Shown one piece after another: positions 36,105-47,964 of a stretch of DNA of 64,000 bases (position 1 is its first letter; every line of letters starts with the position of its first letter). Below the pieces are notes generated by a model, which worked only from the letters and a program-made list of their open reading frames with translations, had not been told where the DNA came from and did not search any database. The DNA lies in the NCBI GenBank assembly GCA_014058105.1, contig JACGCM010002456.1, positions 348,501 through 412,500 of the forward strand, read 5' to 3'. The translations under genes were made by a program, and so were the position numbers. This stretch comes from Kingdonia uniflora. Lineage: Eukaryota; Streptophyta; Magnoliopsida; Ranunculales; Circaeasteraceae.

Positions 36105-38242
36105 ATGGGACCTCTATTTAGAACAAATGTTGTGAGTGATGATGAGATCAATACTGAAGAAACTAACGAGATGCATAGTAATTATGAGATACCTACTCTT
36201 GGAATGGATTTTGGGTCAGAAGAAAAAGCATACAAGTGTTATAATTTCTATGCAAGATATGTTGGGTTTAGTGTAAGAAAGCACAAAATCACAAGAAATA
36301 AAGCTAATGGGACTATTGTTAGAAGACAGTTTTGTTGTTCAAATGAGGGTAGTTACCAGAAAGAAAAAAAATACTCCCAAGAAAAAAAGGTGAGAAAGAA
36401 GGTGGGGGTGTCTTGCTATGCTTGAGATTAGATTGAACACTAATGGAAAATACCGAGTAACAAAATTTTTGGAAGAGCACAATCATAAACTAGTTGATGC
36501 ATCAAGTGCACATTTATTGAGGTCTCAAAGAAAGATAACACCTGAGCAAGCCTCGATGATTATTAAAATACGAGCTGCTGGAATTCCTGGATGCCAAATA
36601 TTTCGTTACATGCGAGGGGAAGCAGGTGGAGCTTAAAATCTTAATTTTCTGAAGGAAGATTCTGATAACTTGATTATGAGAGCTCGTACCAAATTTTTAC
36701 AGAAAGGTGATGCATTGTGTCTACTTGACTATTTCAAAAAAAAAAAAAAAAAATTCTTCAATTCGGACTAACGAAGAAAATGAGATAACTGGTGTTTTTT
36801 GGTCGGATACTAAATCAATGAGCGATTATGAGTTTTTTGGAGATGTCGTGTCATTTGATACAACTTATCTCACAAATATATATAAGATGAAATGTGCTCC
36901 TCTAATTGGTTTAAATAACCATGGCCATACTATAATGTTTGGATGTGCTTTATTAGAAGATGAAGCAACTGAGGCATTTATTTGGTGTTTTAGAACCTTT
37001 CTAGAAGCTATGGGCGGAAAACATCCAAAAGTAATATTTACAGACCAAGCAATGGCAATGATGAACGCTATCAATGAGGTACTTCCGGAAACTCACCATA
37101 GGTTATGCATTTGGCATATTTTTCATAATGCTACAAAACAAATTTCTCATGTTTTCAATAAATACAAGTTCTTTTCAAAGGAATTTAAGAAATGTATTTA
37201 CGAACCAGAATTGGTTGAAGAGTTTAAAGATATGTGGCACAAATTAATTGATAAATGTAAGCTACAAGAAAATGAGTGGTTGAACAAAATCTACAAGCTG
37301 CGCGAGAAATGGGCTCAAGTTTATAGGATAAAACATTTTTGTGCAGGTATGACTACTACACAGAGAAGTGAGAGCATAAATAATTTTTTGAAAAAGTTTT
37401 TCACAAGAAAACTTGTTATTCGAAAGCTAGTAGGACAATACGATGAATCAATGACCGACAGAATTGAGACTGAAAGGAAGGCAAATAATCACACGAGACA
37501 AACAAATGCAAATCTTTTATTCGAGTGGGTTGTTGAGCGTGAAGCGTCAAAGAAGTATACTACAAATTTTTTCGAAGAATTCCAAAATGATATGGTCAAA
37601 GCGTTTGATTTAAAGTTGGCATCTACTGGTGACAATGAGGGTATATACACGTATAGTGCCTCCAAATTAGAAAATGCTGGAATGAGTCGTTCGCTTACAT
37701 ATAAGCCATCAAAAAAGTTGGTGACTTGTAGTTGTAAGAAATTTGAATTCCATGGCTATCTTTGTTCTCATGCAATAAATTTATTTCGAGACTTGGAGGT
37801 GTCTAATTTACCATCACATTACTACTTGAAGAGATGGAGGATCGATGCTACAAAAGGCATAACATGTGATGCTCATGGAGGCGTTATTATAGTTGACTGT
37901 CAGCCAGGTTTTACAGCTCGGTACAGCGAGCTATCACATTTAACTCAATATATTATATCTTACGCTGTAAAAAATGATGCACTATGTAGTACAATTAAGA
38001 CTGGGTTGCTAAAACTTAAAGGAATAGTAGACACCCATATTATTTCTCAAAAAGAGTCAGATGAGGAATCGCAGATTAGAAGCAACAAAAATTCTGACGT
38101 TCCAAATGAAGATGCTTCAACTCAAGAGGTTATATTGCGAAATCCAAAAAAAGTTGCAGCCAAAGATCAACAAAAACGTAAAATCAAGAGCTCATTGGAT
38201 AAAAATAAGGCAAAGAAGATAAAGGTTCCTCCAAAACAATAA
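36105..38242 (+). pseudogene. FAR1/FHY3-like MULE transposase, frameshifted
   Basis: Order: FAR1 DNA-binding domain (36105-36530: GMDFGSEEKAYKCYNFYARY, then GFSVRKHK; later FLEEHNHKLV), MULE transposase domain (about 36840-37400) and SWIM zinc finger (CSCKKFEFHGYLCSH, about 37725). Catalytic acids are visible as SFDTTY, FTDQAMAM and TQRSESIN. It would bind the inverted ends and cut. Breaks: a frameshift near 36415, a stop at about 36634 (after EAGGA) and a frame change at a 17-A run (36737-36753). From 36707 to 38242 the frame is open for 511 codons. The homopolymer change could be a sequencing error, the other two less likely. A basic tail (KRKIKSSLDKNKAKKIKVPP) resembles a nuclear localisation signal. 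Confidence 0.88.
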
Positions 38243-38339
38243 ACAATGATTGTAGGTAAGTATAAAAAATTAGTTATTTATATTTTACGATAATCTATTC
38301 TTCCATACTTATTTTGTGCAATTAATACAAAAAATAATA

Positions 38340-39180
38340 ACCCTGATGTTCAACATAATCCACACATGGCGTTGGAGGTGAGAGCGCATACTAATATGAT
38401 GCAACCGATATATATAGAGGTATGGTTTCTTTTCTAGACATTTATTTACGATCTATTATAATTCTTTATGAATAATAAATTATGTTCTTAAATGTGTATT
38501 AGGTTGTACAACCTCAATTGCCTTATGAATCAACAGGTTTGCATAATCAAGGATTTTATGGAGCAAATTCAAGTTATATTAATTGGCATGTTAACCAAAT
38601 GCATAACATTCAGGTAAAGGAAAGATTATTTTGCATGTTGAAAATTTGTTGAATACAATGCTTAACTTTGATATCATATAATTAGGAGTCAAATGCAATG
38701 ATAAATCAAGGCACATGGATGAGTCAACCTTTACATGGTGGTAGTTATTCCTATGATTTAAATTCATCATCCTCAAGCCAAGTGAATCCTTATGGAATGT
38801 CGTCTATTAGAGGAATTATGCCTGCTTACATGACCTCACAGCCTTCAAACAATTTACAGGTATTTTAGGCTTCTGATTTAATTATATTTTTTTGTCTAAT
38901 TATTATATATTAAAATTTCTCTCTATTTGTAGACATCAAGCCAAGTTAACCCCTATGGAATGTCACCCATAAGACCAATTGTGACTAATTATAGGATGTC
39001 ACTCCCTTCAGACAACTTGCATGGATATCAGGTTTGCAATCTGATTGTATTTTGTACGTTTATAAATTTAGTAAGTTTCTTATAATTAACTATTCTTGTA
39101 TAGACATCAAGGCAAGTTAATCGTCATGGAATCTCGCCCATCTGACCATTATTGCAGTCACACTTTTCTCAGGTTTGTGA
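38340..39180 (+). pseudogene. 3' exons of the FAR1-like gene with SSQVNPYGMS repeats
   Basis: After the stop at 38242, short coding-like segments with GT/AG borders continue on plus: about 38360-38420 (MALEVRAHTNMMQPIYIE, then GTATG), 38503-38612, 38685-38860 (ends CAG/GTATTT), 38934-39031 and about 39105-39145. They repeat the phrase SSQVNPYGMSxIR with decay (TSRQVNRHGISPI, then TGA). Low-complexity Ser/Asn/Gln/Pro tails of this kind follow many FAR1-related proteins. Whether they join the main frame by splicing before its stop is not certain. Confidence 0.5.
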
Positions 39181-39419
39181 GTTATTTGTATTTTTTCAGT
39201 TAATAAAGTTTCAAATTTCTATTAACAATTGTCTCTCTTTATAGCTATCTCGTGAAGCACCAATACAAGAACCAAGAGGTCATGTCCGTATGCTAGATTT
39301 TACTAGTGATACAAGAAATTATTTCCAGGTTGGTAGGTGTTTAATAGCTTGTTCTATCTTAATATTGTTAAATATTTCTTACATGTATATTACTTGTTAA
39401 CAGTGACAACGGTCTTGAT

Positions 39420-40855
39420 GAACGGTGAAAAGGACTAAACGAAGGTACCAGAAAAATGGGAAGATTGCGGAGTGATTCTATATTATTTACATTTTATTTT
39501 GATGTCTTGATCTAGTTTGACATATTATGAGGTTAGTGGATCATAAATTTATAAAGTTGTTATGCTTTAAACATTTAGTCTCATGATCGTTGCATTATCA
39601 ATGCAAACCTTTTTATTGATAAGCAGAATGAGTGATTGTGCAAGATGACATCGAAGAGACGACAAAAATGACCTCGCCGAAGACCAAACACTAATGGATA
39701 CTCAGATTGTGAGTCAAACTTTTTAGTATTTTCCGAGCAAACAACTAATCAGGGATTGTGTTTTACATCGATGACTGATTCAAGAACAAAAAAAATAAAA
39801 AATCATTAACACTCTGAATATCGATTTAGTATGTTTATTGATATCACCCATATGGGATTTAAACAAAACAAATTATATCTGTACAACCAATTAAGTCAAA
39901 ACTCATTAGCCTCCTTTTAATTGATCGATCAAAACAATATATCTCAAACGTATAAGAAAAAAAACCCATTTTCAATTATCCAGTGTAGCGTCCTCCACTG
40001 CGTTATGCCACTTTGATAGACCTGAAGGAGGGACTTTAGTCCCTTTTGGGAAGAAATTAAATACCAATCTTCTAGACCGCATATCAACTTCATGCCTTTC
40101 TCGAAGAATAACAAGATCGATCTTCTGACTTCATTGTGACTCGATCGTGATCCACCCTTACCATACCACATAGCCTTGTACTAGTAATTTGCCATTAAAA
40201 AGAACTACTTGGCAAGTAATTCCTACAGCAAAACCACAACTGGTTTATGTTGTCATACAGTAATTTCATACAACAAGAACATTGGTTTATGTTATCATAA
40301 TTTCATACAACAAAAACACAAGTAATTCCATAATTTCATACAGCAAAATGACCAACTCTCAAAACTGAATTACTTGCAAACTAAATTACTTACAAAATTT
40401 TCCATTTCGAATTATTTCATTGTACTCATTCTCACACATTTCAACAAATAAAAACTAACAAATCAAAATGTTCAAACACAAATGGGAAAACAAACCCTGA
40501 TAATCTCCAAGTACAGCAGTATGCCAGAAATTAACCATATGTTTATTTTTTAAACTAATTGTATGTGACAAGTTAAATACCGTAAATTACAGGGAGGGGA
40601 TACAAGAGGTTAACTTACAAAATAACTAACTTCAGGTTTAGCTTAATGGGATATCTGGGGTAGATTCCATTGGAAAATGATAGACGGGAAACTAGAAACA
40701 TTTTCGGAGAACAATTGAAGGTCCTTTTTCATCGTACTCTGCCTTTGTCAGATGTTGGTTTTGAGGGAAGACTACTTTTGCAAGTATGGCACCCCATCTC
40801 TTCCTCTACTCATCTTCTCCATTGTCTCTTTCACCCATGATTCTGATTAGTTTTT
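39420..40855. other. Non-coding 3' part of the MULE
   Basis: AT-rich. On the minus strand 40171-39944 is a 75-codon open frame (MWYGKGGSRSSHNEVRRSIL) that reads like protein but matches nothing I can name; it might be captured or organellar sequence. Confidence 0.35.
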
Positions 40856-41099
40856 AGAAGGTGAGTGAATGAGTGTGTGGGGACCGAGTGGAAGAGAGAA
40901 GAAGAGGAGAGAGAAAAAGAGCTACAAAATAATGAGATGTATTATTTTTATTTCGTGGGACCCGGAAGGCTGCCCCAAAAAGTCTCGGGCAGAGAGAAGA
41001 GAGAGCTAAAATTATTTTACAACTCATAATTGCCACATGTCCATATCCGATTGGAGCAACGGCAAAAACAGCAAAAGATGAAAACAACAAAAATGCACT
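40856..41099 (-). repeat. Right terminal inverted repeat of the MULE
   Basis: Reverse complement of 35740-35990. Confidence 0.85.
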
Positions 41100-43104
41100 C
41101 GGAACGCGTATGATAGCCCAACCAAATATAAAACTGAAGGTGAAGTAAAATCACCAGCTGACATTATTGTAATCTTTAAAGCGTTTATATTTTCTTAATT
41201 GAGTGAGGTTGCTAAGGACAATTGTAGGAAATTATCCGGCTGATATTATTGTATTTTTATGTGGTTTAATGCCTATATGTGTCTTTTTATCCTTTGTTAT
41301 TTCCTTCTATCACTTTCAGTTTCTTTCACTAGGCATCCTAATCAAGTTATTTCTACATAAATGAAATTAAAGTCATGAGAAGAAAAAAGCGTTCAACATT
41401 CAGGGAGAGGACGGCGACTTGATTAAGGAGACACAATTACACTAGGGAGAAAATCTTATATTGAGGTCGGTATAAAGAAACCCACTCCTCTAATTATTAT
41501 CTTTGACAACATACACCTTATTACATATTTGTACGAGCAATGTGGCATGCGCTAGTGCGTGCAAACGCATTATTTGTAATATTCAAGTTGAGTTTGAGTG
41601 TAATTTTGTGATATATTAAGGTTGGTTTACCTTTTATTTGCTTAGGAACACCATATTATGCCCGCATTTTTAACTAAAATTCCGTGCCGGATAATACTCG
41701 TCCTTGGATATAGTCTTTGCAATAAGATGATAAGTGAATATTACTCGATTTTGATCAAAGAAACTTGCACTATGTTTTTTTTTTTCTTGAGGTACCTTGA
41801 ATGATGCTCTCATTTGCGCGTTGTTAAGTCCATTCTTACTAAGGTTAAAGAATCTTTGAGGGAATTGAACGAAAACTTACGAACTATTGTGATCTTCATA
41901 TCCAAGTGGAAACACATAACTTGTATGTTCTATATATAGGATCTCAGAGACAACTATGAAATCACTTATGTACTTAGTATTATAATTTGTAATTTTGAAT
42001 TAAATCTACCTATTTTGGTTTATATTTTTTAATATAGCTTCGTCTTTCAGATCCTTGGTGATCTCACCATGTTGACTTTTTTATTTTAATTTTTGTGTTT
42101 TTGGTTTTGTTTCAGATTACCAAAGAATAGTCTCATTTTTGTTTGTAATGGGATATGGTGTAATTATGGTTTCACTGTCATTAAGGACTGCTTGATCAAG
42201 AGAGAGAAAGGTTGAGTTAATGATTTCTATTGTTTCTTACCAATTTTTTTCCTATGTGTTAATCTTACTAAGGCAGGCCTATTCTGGATGGATTTGCATA
42301 TATAGAGTTTTTTGCTGAAACAAATATAGTACTCAAAATCTGTAGGAGCAGTTTATTCCCAAGAAGTTGGATTATAAAATTTTGCCAATGAATCAGAGAC
42401 CTAATGCGGGAGTAACAGTTTATCAAAATCTCGACCTGTTAATTCAACATTGAATTCGACGATTTTTGGTCCATAACATTCCAGATATTGGTTATATTGT
42501 CTTCTTCTTTTTTTGCTTCCCTCATCCAAAGTTAAAATCGCATTACCAATTATCCCAGCTGCAATAACTATCCCATCTCTCCCAATTAATGTTAAAAGGG
42601 AATATACCATTGTTTTCCGATGAGAGTAGGCAAATAGACATGAAGTCGTGTTGTCGTGCCAAATATTAGTGGTAACCTTACAAAAACAAAGATATTATAA
42701 ATGGTAAACTATGTAGTACACAATATATGAATTTGAATAACAACACTACAGCTCAACCAGAAATGTTTGTGAGTGATTTATACATATGCTAAACCATTAG
42801 ATTTATGTATGAGATGAAAGTTTAGCTAAACCAACGGGCAACAATTATCTAAATCACGCGATCACAAACATTTCCAGTGTATAAGGCAGAGCATATAATA
42901 GGGCAGAAAATGAACTTAAGAAAAATAAACATCCCTCTGGCCATTGCTGAAACATGTTGTGTTGAAAATTGTCCTAACGATAAAAGACAACAGAGTTACG
43001 CTTAGAACAAAACAACCTACATTGTAATACTATTTGCAATGTATTTCTAGAAATAATAGTATGTTAAATTTTTCTGATTAATGTTTAATGCCTCTTAATC
43101 CATA
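41100..43104. other. AT-rich intergenic DNA
   Basis: No supported gene. A near-palindrome GCATGCGCTAGTGCGTGC lies at about 41548. A minus-strand 69-codon frame at 42401-42610 (IGRDGIVIAAGIIGNAIL) is unrecognised. Confidence 0.4.
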
Positions 43105-43278
43105 TCAGTCACTTCCCTCTGCATCTATTTCTTTTATCAACTTTTGTGTCTTGAGTACCTCCCTTGCCAAGTATGTGAGCTCATCTTGATCATTTATAAC
43201 TTTGTTCACACGATTCTTAACTAGAAAGTGATTCGTAAACATTACTCCCCCAAAAGTTACATGAGCAACAATGGTCGC
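43105..43278 (-). CDS. Candidate terminal exon, unrecognised
   Basis: After an AG acceptor (43280-43279) the minus strand is open for 57 codons and ends in TGA: ATIVAHVTFGGVMFTNHFLV, later DELTYLAREVLKTQKLIKEI. Composition and splice border suggest a true last exon, but I find no partner exons and no family. Confidence 0.3.
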   Translation of the reverse strand, partial: ATIVAHVTFGGVMFTNHFLVKNRVNKVINDQDELTYLAREVLKTQKLIKEIDAEGSD

Positions 43279-43279
43279 C

Positions 43280-45760
43280 TATGTAATTAGAAAACAAATA
43301 ATAAGACGATGGGAATGGTTAGGACTCAGGATACCTAAAAGTAAGTAATTTTATTTTATTATTTGGCACCGATTTCATCAGAGATAAATAGTGTGATTTA
43401 TACTTGTCCTTTTGTGTGCATAAGATTTAAATTGATACCAAAGCAATTTATCATGTAGTAGATGTTATCGAACTGTAGCGTCTTGCTTATTACAAGAGGA
43501 AATCTCAGGATATTGTGTTTCCAATCAAGAATCTTCTTATAGATGGAAACCGTACAGTGGATAGAGTCTTAAAAACACGCCAAGGAAACATGATTTTTGT
43601 TTAATCTGTTTATAACAAGAAAGAGAAAAATACTCCAATTACAATGGCTGCATTCAACATCCAGGAGACACTTTTTTGGAAGGAAGCAAAGGTATAAAAA
43701 AGTTTGCAGGTTAATAGATATTGAGGGTCACCAGAGATAAAAATAATGTTCTGAACTTAGCAAACAAAAAATCAATCAATATCAGGATAAACATCTAGCA
43801 AATAAAAGACGGTGTGAATAATTCTAAGCAATCTGATTACAACTATGTTATTAAAAACATCATTTATCAAATAAAATAACACGTTCATAGCATAAAATGA
43901 AAAACGAATTCTGAACACATTGCAAAAAGGATTCTAAGTTTCAGCAATTTGTCATACTTAAAACTAAAAAAGATTTAAAAGGCCTGATACTTCTAGTCAC
44001 TTTTAGAAAGTCATAATCTATATATAATCACTGTTTGAGACTGTTAGTTTGTACTATAGATTTCCTGCAGCCTTGATAGGAGTAGTCTCCTTCTGAAAAT
44101 ACAGAAAAGATTTAAAAAATGATAAACTAAAAACATTTCCACATTGAATTCAATATGAATACAAAATTTGAAGAAGAAACTTTAAAGTTGAAGTAATCAA
44201 ATTGAATAATTCTTTATACATACTTAAATTATTAGTGTAATGAAACTTTATTGTTTGTTTTTAAAATTATATAGCAAATAGATAAACTTTCATTTAAGAA
44301 GATGAATGACTACATCTAAATATATTTCATATTAATATAGGTTGTTAAACAAGTAGCTTAAAAAGAGCAGTTTAGAAGGTCTAGTTTCTTTACTGTACTA
44401 CTATCCAGTCCCTCAAAGCTCTTTTTCATACCATACCGATGGCTCTTTTGACACCTATACCCACATCTCCTATTATCCTAACGTTGCTATGGTTGTCTTG
44501 CTATCTTGCTGCAGCTAAACGTCGTCGTTATGAGTTTTGAGAGCTTCATCCTACTAGACTTGGAATCTCCCTTGGAACAGATCCCACCGATGTTCTATGT
44601 CTATGCTACATAACTATAGGTAAGGTAGCTAAACTGAGCTTGCTCAAGTCAATCATGTGCGACCTGAAGGTTGTACAATTGCGGTATTTGAATATAAAGA
44701 TTATTTTACTTTTCAAGTAGTGCAACCCTAGCAGGTTAAAGAGTGGAACTTCCTTTCGCTTCTTATAAGTTAACCAAGTACTCTCCTTAGGTTGAGTTGT
44801 CCTATCTCTAATCGCTCTGTCAGAATACTCATAAGGTTCAGTTCACAGTCGAATGTAAGTCACCTTGACATTGATTTCCATAAGGCCTCAGTCTTTCAAT
44901 ACTAAGCAAACCTCGTTTTCCCTCTCAATAAATTTTTTACGACTAATCTAAATGCCAACTCATATGGTTTAAAAAATCAAACAAATTAAGCCAGTTAAGA
45001 ACAGTTATAAAAAAAACTAACAAATCAAGCCAATTCCACTAAACCAAATAAAACCAATAAACGTTCGATACCCTGCAAAAAGGAACGAAAACCAAGGATC
45101 CTATGAATGCCAAGAAACATAAAGAAGATCACTGGTCGGAGCCAAACCTCCATGGAATTGCTCCGACTACCTTTTGGAGCCAAAACCCATTTACGGGCCC
45201 ATCACTCTTAAATGACTATCTTATCATTACAAAACCTCAATGTCAATGCAATCTTGAAGATTAAGTTATCAGTGAATTGTGATTCCTCAACTCATACAAG
45301 CCCAATCAATATTAGGATTATAGTATTGCCATGACTCTTTCACAACTAAGTTGTTGAAAGAAATCAGACCTTGCTGATATCTTTGTGAAGTTATACTGGG
45401 ACTATTATAAGATTAAGGCACTGCAGCTCTTTGGTATGGTTCCAACAATCAACCGGTTACGATTTCTTGGAACTTTGAAGAATAAAGGGACTGTAATCAT
45501 TGCAAAAAATGCCAATAAAACTCAACTGATAAAATGGTATGCATTTTGGATTCTTTCTTATAGATCTTTATTTGCATATAAAGTAAATAGGGAATATGTA
45601 TGCGCCGATGCAATCTAAACTTAATAAGTTTAAACCTGAACTAGTTGAGACCTTATAACTTTCATAAACTAAATGTACTTTAAGCATGAGGAAAAGACTA
45701 CATAGTTCCTCAACGCGTTTACGAGATGGATACTATGTAAGAAGCTATTAAACAGAAAAC
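43280..45760. other. AT-rich intergenic DNA
   Basis: No gene, tRNA or clear repeat seen. Short open frames (for example 45385-45618, plus) have chance-like composition. Confidence 0.45.
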
Positions 45761-46966
45761 TCAAATTATGATGACAATGCTAAGAGAAAGATATATAAAA
45801 AACATACTCTTTGTGCATATGCATTGACCAAGACGTGATACACTGTAGGAGACGGCATTAAACCCAGTGGATTTCATAATCTCCATGCACTCAAATGCAT
45901 CTTTAAACCTTCCCGATGGCCCATAGACGTAAATGAGTGTAATATACATGATAACATTCGGTATCACCCCTTGGTTCCGCATCTTTTCCATCAAGCCCTT
46001 CAACTCGTCCCATTTCTCCTGCTGCCCCAGTGAATTAATCATGATATTGTATGTCGTACTACATGGGGAACACCTACTATCATTCATCTCTTGCAAAAGC
46101 TCATCGGCCCTATCATGTCGCCTTGATTTACAATGACAATCTATAAGCGTATTCCACGTAACATTATCAGGCTGAATCACTTCGGACATCATCCTCTCAA
46201 ACGTAGCCATCGCATGTTAAAGACAATTATACTTCCCAAATGTATTAATCATCACATTGAAGAAATGCCGATCCAGGGTAACCACACTATTACGCATCTC
46301 CTTCAAAACTGAAAAAGATTTCTGCCAATCCCCTTTATCCCTACAATTCGCTAATATCCTACTAAACACATAATAATTCGGCTGAACATTACACGCCTCC
46401 ATTTCTTCCAACACAATCCTGGCACTCACCTACCTCCCCGCATTCATATACACTGAATCAATAAGAAGATTATAACTCTGTTCACCTTGAAAAACCTCGC
46501 CACTCTCCATCTCCGTAACAATCGACTCCGCATCCCTTCAAGACCCCATATTTACATAACTCTTCAAAAGAGCATTATAAGCCCTTGTCCTAGGCTTCAA
46601 CCCACCTTCCTTCATCTCCTCAAAAATTGCCTCGGCCTCAACAGTCCTCCCCACATTCCCCAACGCAGATACTACCGTCACCAGTGTCCCTGTCTTCACA
46701 CTCAATCCTTGCCCCTGAACCATCGCTAAGAAAAACATCACCCTATCAGGATCCCTCACTTTTGCAAATGCCACAATCAAGTCATTGAACAATTGCCCAT
46801 CATGATAAATCTTATCAAACTCCATATCTCTATACAACTTCTGCAACTCATAAGCTACAATTTGCCCAACTAAAGCATCCCTCAAATCAAACCTAGATAT
46901 CTTAAAATCATCCGCTTGATCCCTAATCCCTTTACAATCAACTCTTTCAAATTCTGAAAAAAGCAC
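45761..46966 (-). pseudogene. CRP1-like PPR protein, truncated pseudogene
   Basis: A single frame on the minus strand, 46966 to about 45830, holds tandem 35-residue pentatricopeptide repeats: for example TGTLVTVVSALGNVGRTVEA, TRAYNALLKSYVN, SYNLLIDSVYMNAGR, DNVTWNTLIDCHCKSRRHDR and TTYNIMINSLGQQEKWDELK. Order and wording resemble the chloroplast PPR protein CRP1 (psaC/petA translation, petB-petD processing). Three in-frame stops interrupt it without any shift: TGA after NMGS (about 46537), TAG replacing Trp in NAGRW (about 46430) and TAA after KYNCL (about 46215). N-terminal and C-terminal repeats are missing. It is a dead fragment, perhaps carried by a transposon, since the sequence upstream (to 47561) is shared with another gene fragment at 52.5 kb. 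Confidence 0.82.
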
Positions 46967-47409
46967 CCGAAACCCTAATTAGATCGAATTGGGGGAAATT
47001 GAGAAGAATAAAAAATTTAAAAAAAATTCAAAAAAATTAAGATTGCTTTGGGGGTATTGAAATCAGAGCGTTGGAGGACCCAATTGATAGAAGAATCATT
47101 AGGGTTGTGAGAAATCGAGATTGGAGATGATTCATTGTTGAAGATTGAGTTTTTGAGAATGAGAGTTCAACCAAAAGAAGTTACACCTTTTCCCCTTATT
47201 CATCGATTAAACCTTATAACCTGAACAAACTCACTCACGACCACATTAATTACAAGGACACGTATAATCAATGATCACGACCACTTGAAGCTTGTCTCGA
47301 AGTTTGATTTGTAGAAGTAGATGAGGAAAGAAGCTTGATTTTTAGAGAGAGGAGATGAAACCTATACCTTAAACCCTCAACTTGAGTACATCTATAATAT
47401 TAAGAGAGG

Positions 47410-47561
47410 AGATAGAAACCCAAAAATGTCATTCAATTGGGCAATTTAGGGTTGGATGGCTCAAATCAAATAATCGAGGCCTTCCAAAGTACACATTATT
47501 ATACGCGTCAGTAACGGCTGAAACCCAAGAAAAAGATGAGTTGTTTTATTATTGTTATAGA
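47410..47561 (-). repeat. Helitron-like 5' end, copy A
   Basis: On the minus strand it begins TCTATAACAATAATAAAACA, preceded by A. TC plus an AT-rich start is typical of plant Helitron 5' ends. The block (with GACGCGTATAA and ATGACATT) is shared with 52500-52667. The matching CTRR 3' end was not found. Confidence 0.45.
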
Positions 47562-47964
47562 TAATGTTTTGCTTGATGATTTTAACAAGCTATCCTAGTG
47601 ATTTTAACGGGCTATCCTCTATAACTTGAGTTATCGAGTAACTTTCTTTGATTATCTTCCAAGAATGTAGTTTTTTTTAGCATAATTCAATAAGATTTGG
47701 TGAATTTAGAGAAATCTTAGCATTCTAGAAATGTTGTAAACTCGACTTTTATGTATATGATGACACCCATTGACTAAGGTTATAGAAACCTTGCCTTAGA
47801 AGAAACCTAAATTGAATACAGAGCAGGAGCGAACAAGGGAGGGAATGTATCATTATTAAAGATCTTCCGCTGTCGTTAACTCAGTTACAAACTCAGTACT
47901 GTTGTTAATATACCAAGATAAGTAATCTAGAAGAGATCCCAGTTTCGAAACATTTCTAAGTCAT
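47562..47964. other. Non-coding spacer
   Basis: Nothing recognised. Confidence 0.5.

Larger units (their letters stand above)
35740..41099 (+). mobile_element. MULE DNA transposon with FAR1-like transposase
   Basis: About 245 bp at 35740-35990 returns inverted at 40856-41099 with high identity. Between them lies a FAR1/FHY3-like transposase gene on the plus strand. Outer ends read GACTGCATTTTTG and GAGTGCATTTTTG. A 9-bp target duplication is not evident, so borders are accurate to about 10 bp. Confidence 0.82.

Noticed and set aside
39944..40171. 75-codon minus frame with protein-like composition
   Set aside because: No family recognised and no neighbouring exons; listed only within the non-coding MULE stretch.
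41548..41567. Palindrome GCATGCGCTAGTGCGTGC considered as a Helitron 3' hairpin
   Set aside because: The CTAG inside it is not followed by host T on the minus strand and there is no spacer between stem and CTAG.
45385..45618. 77-codon plus frame
   Set aside because: Composition is chance-like; no domain, no splice or promoter context.
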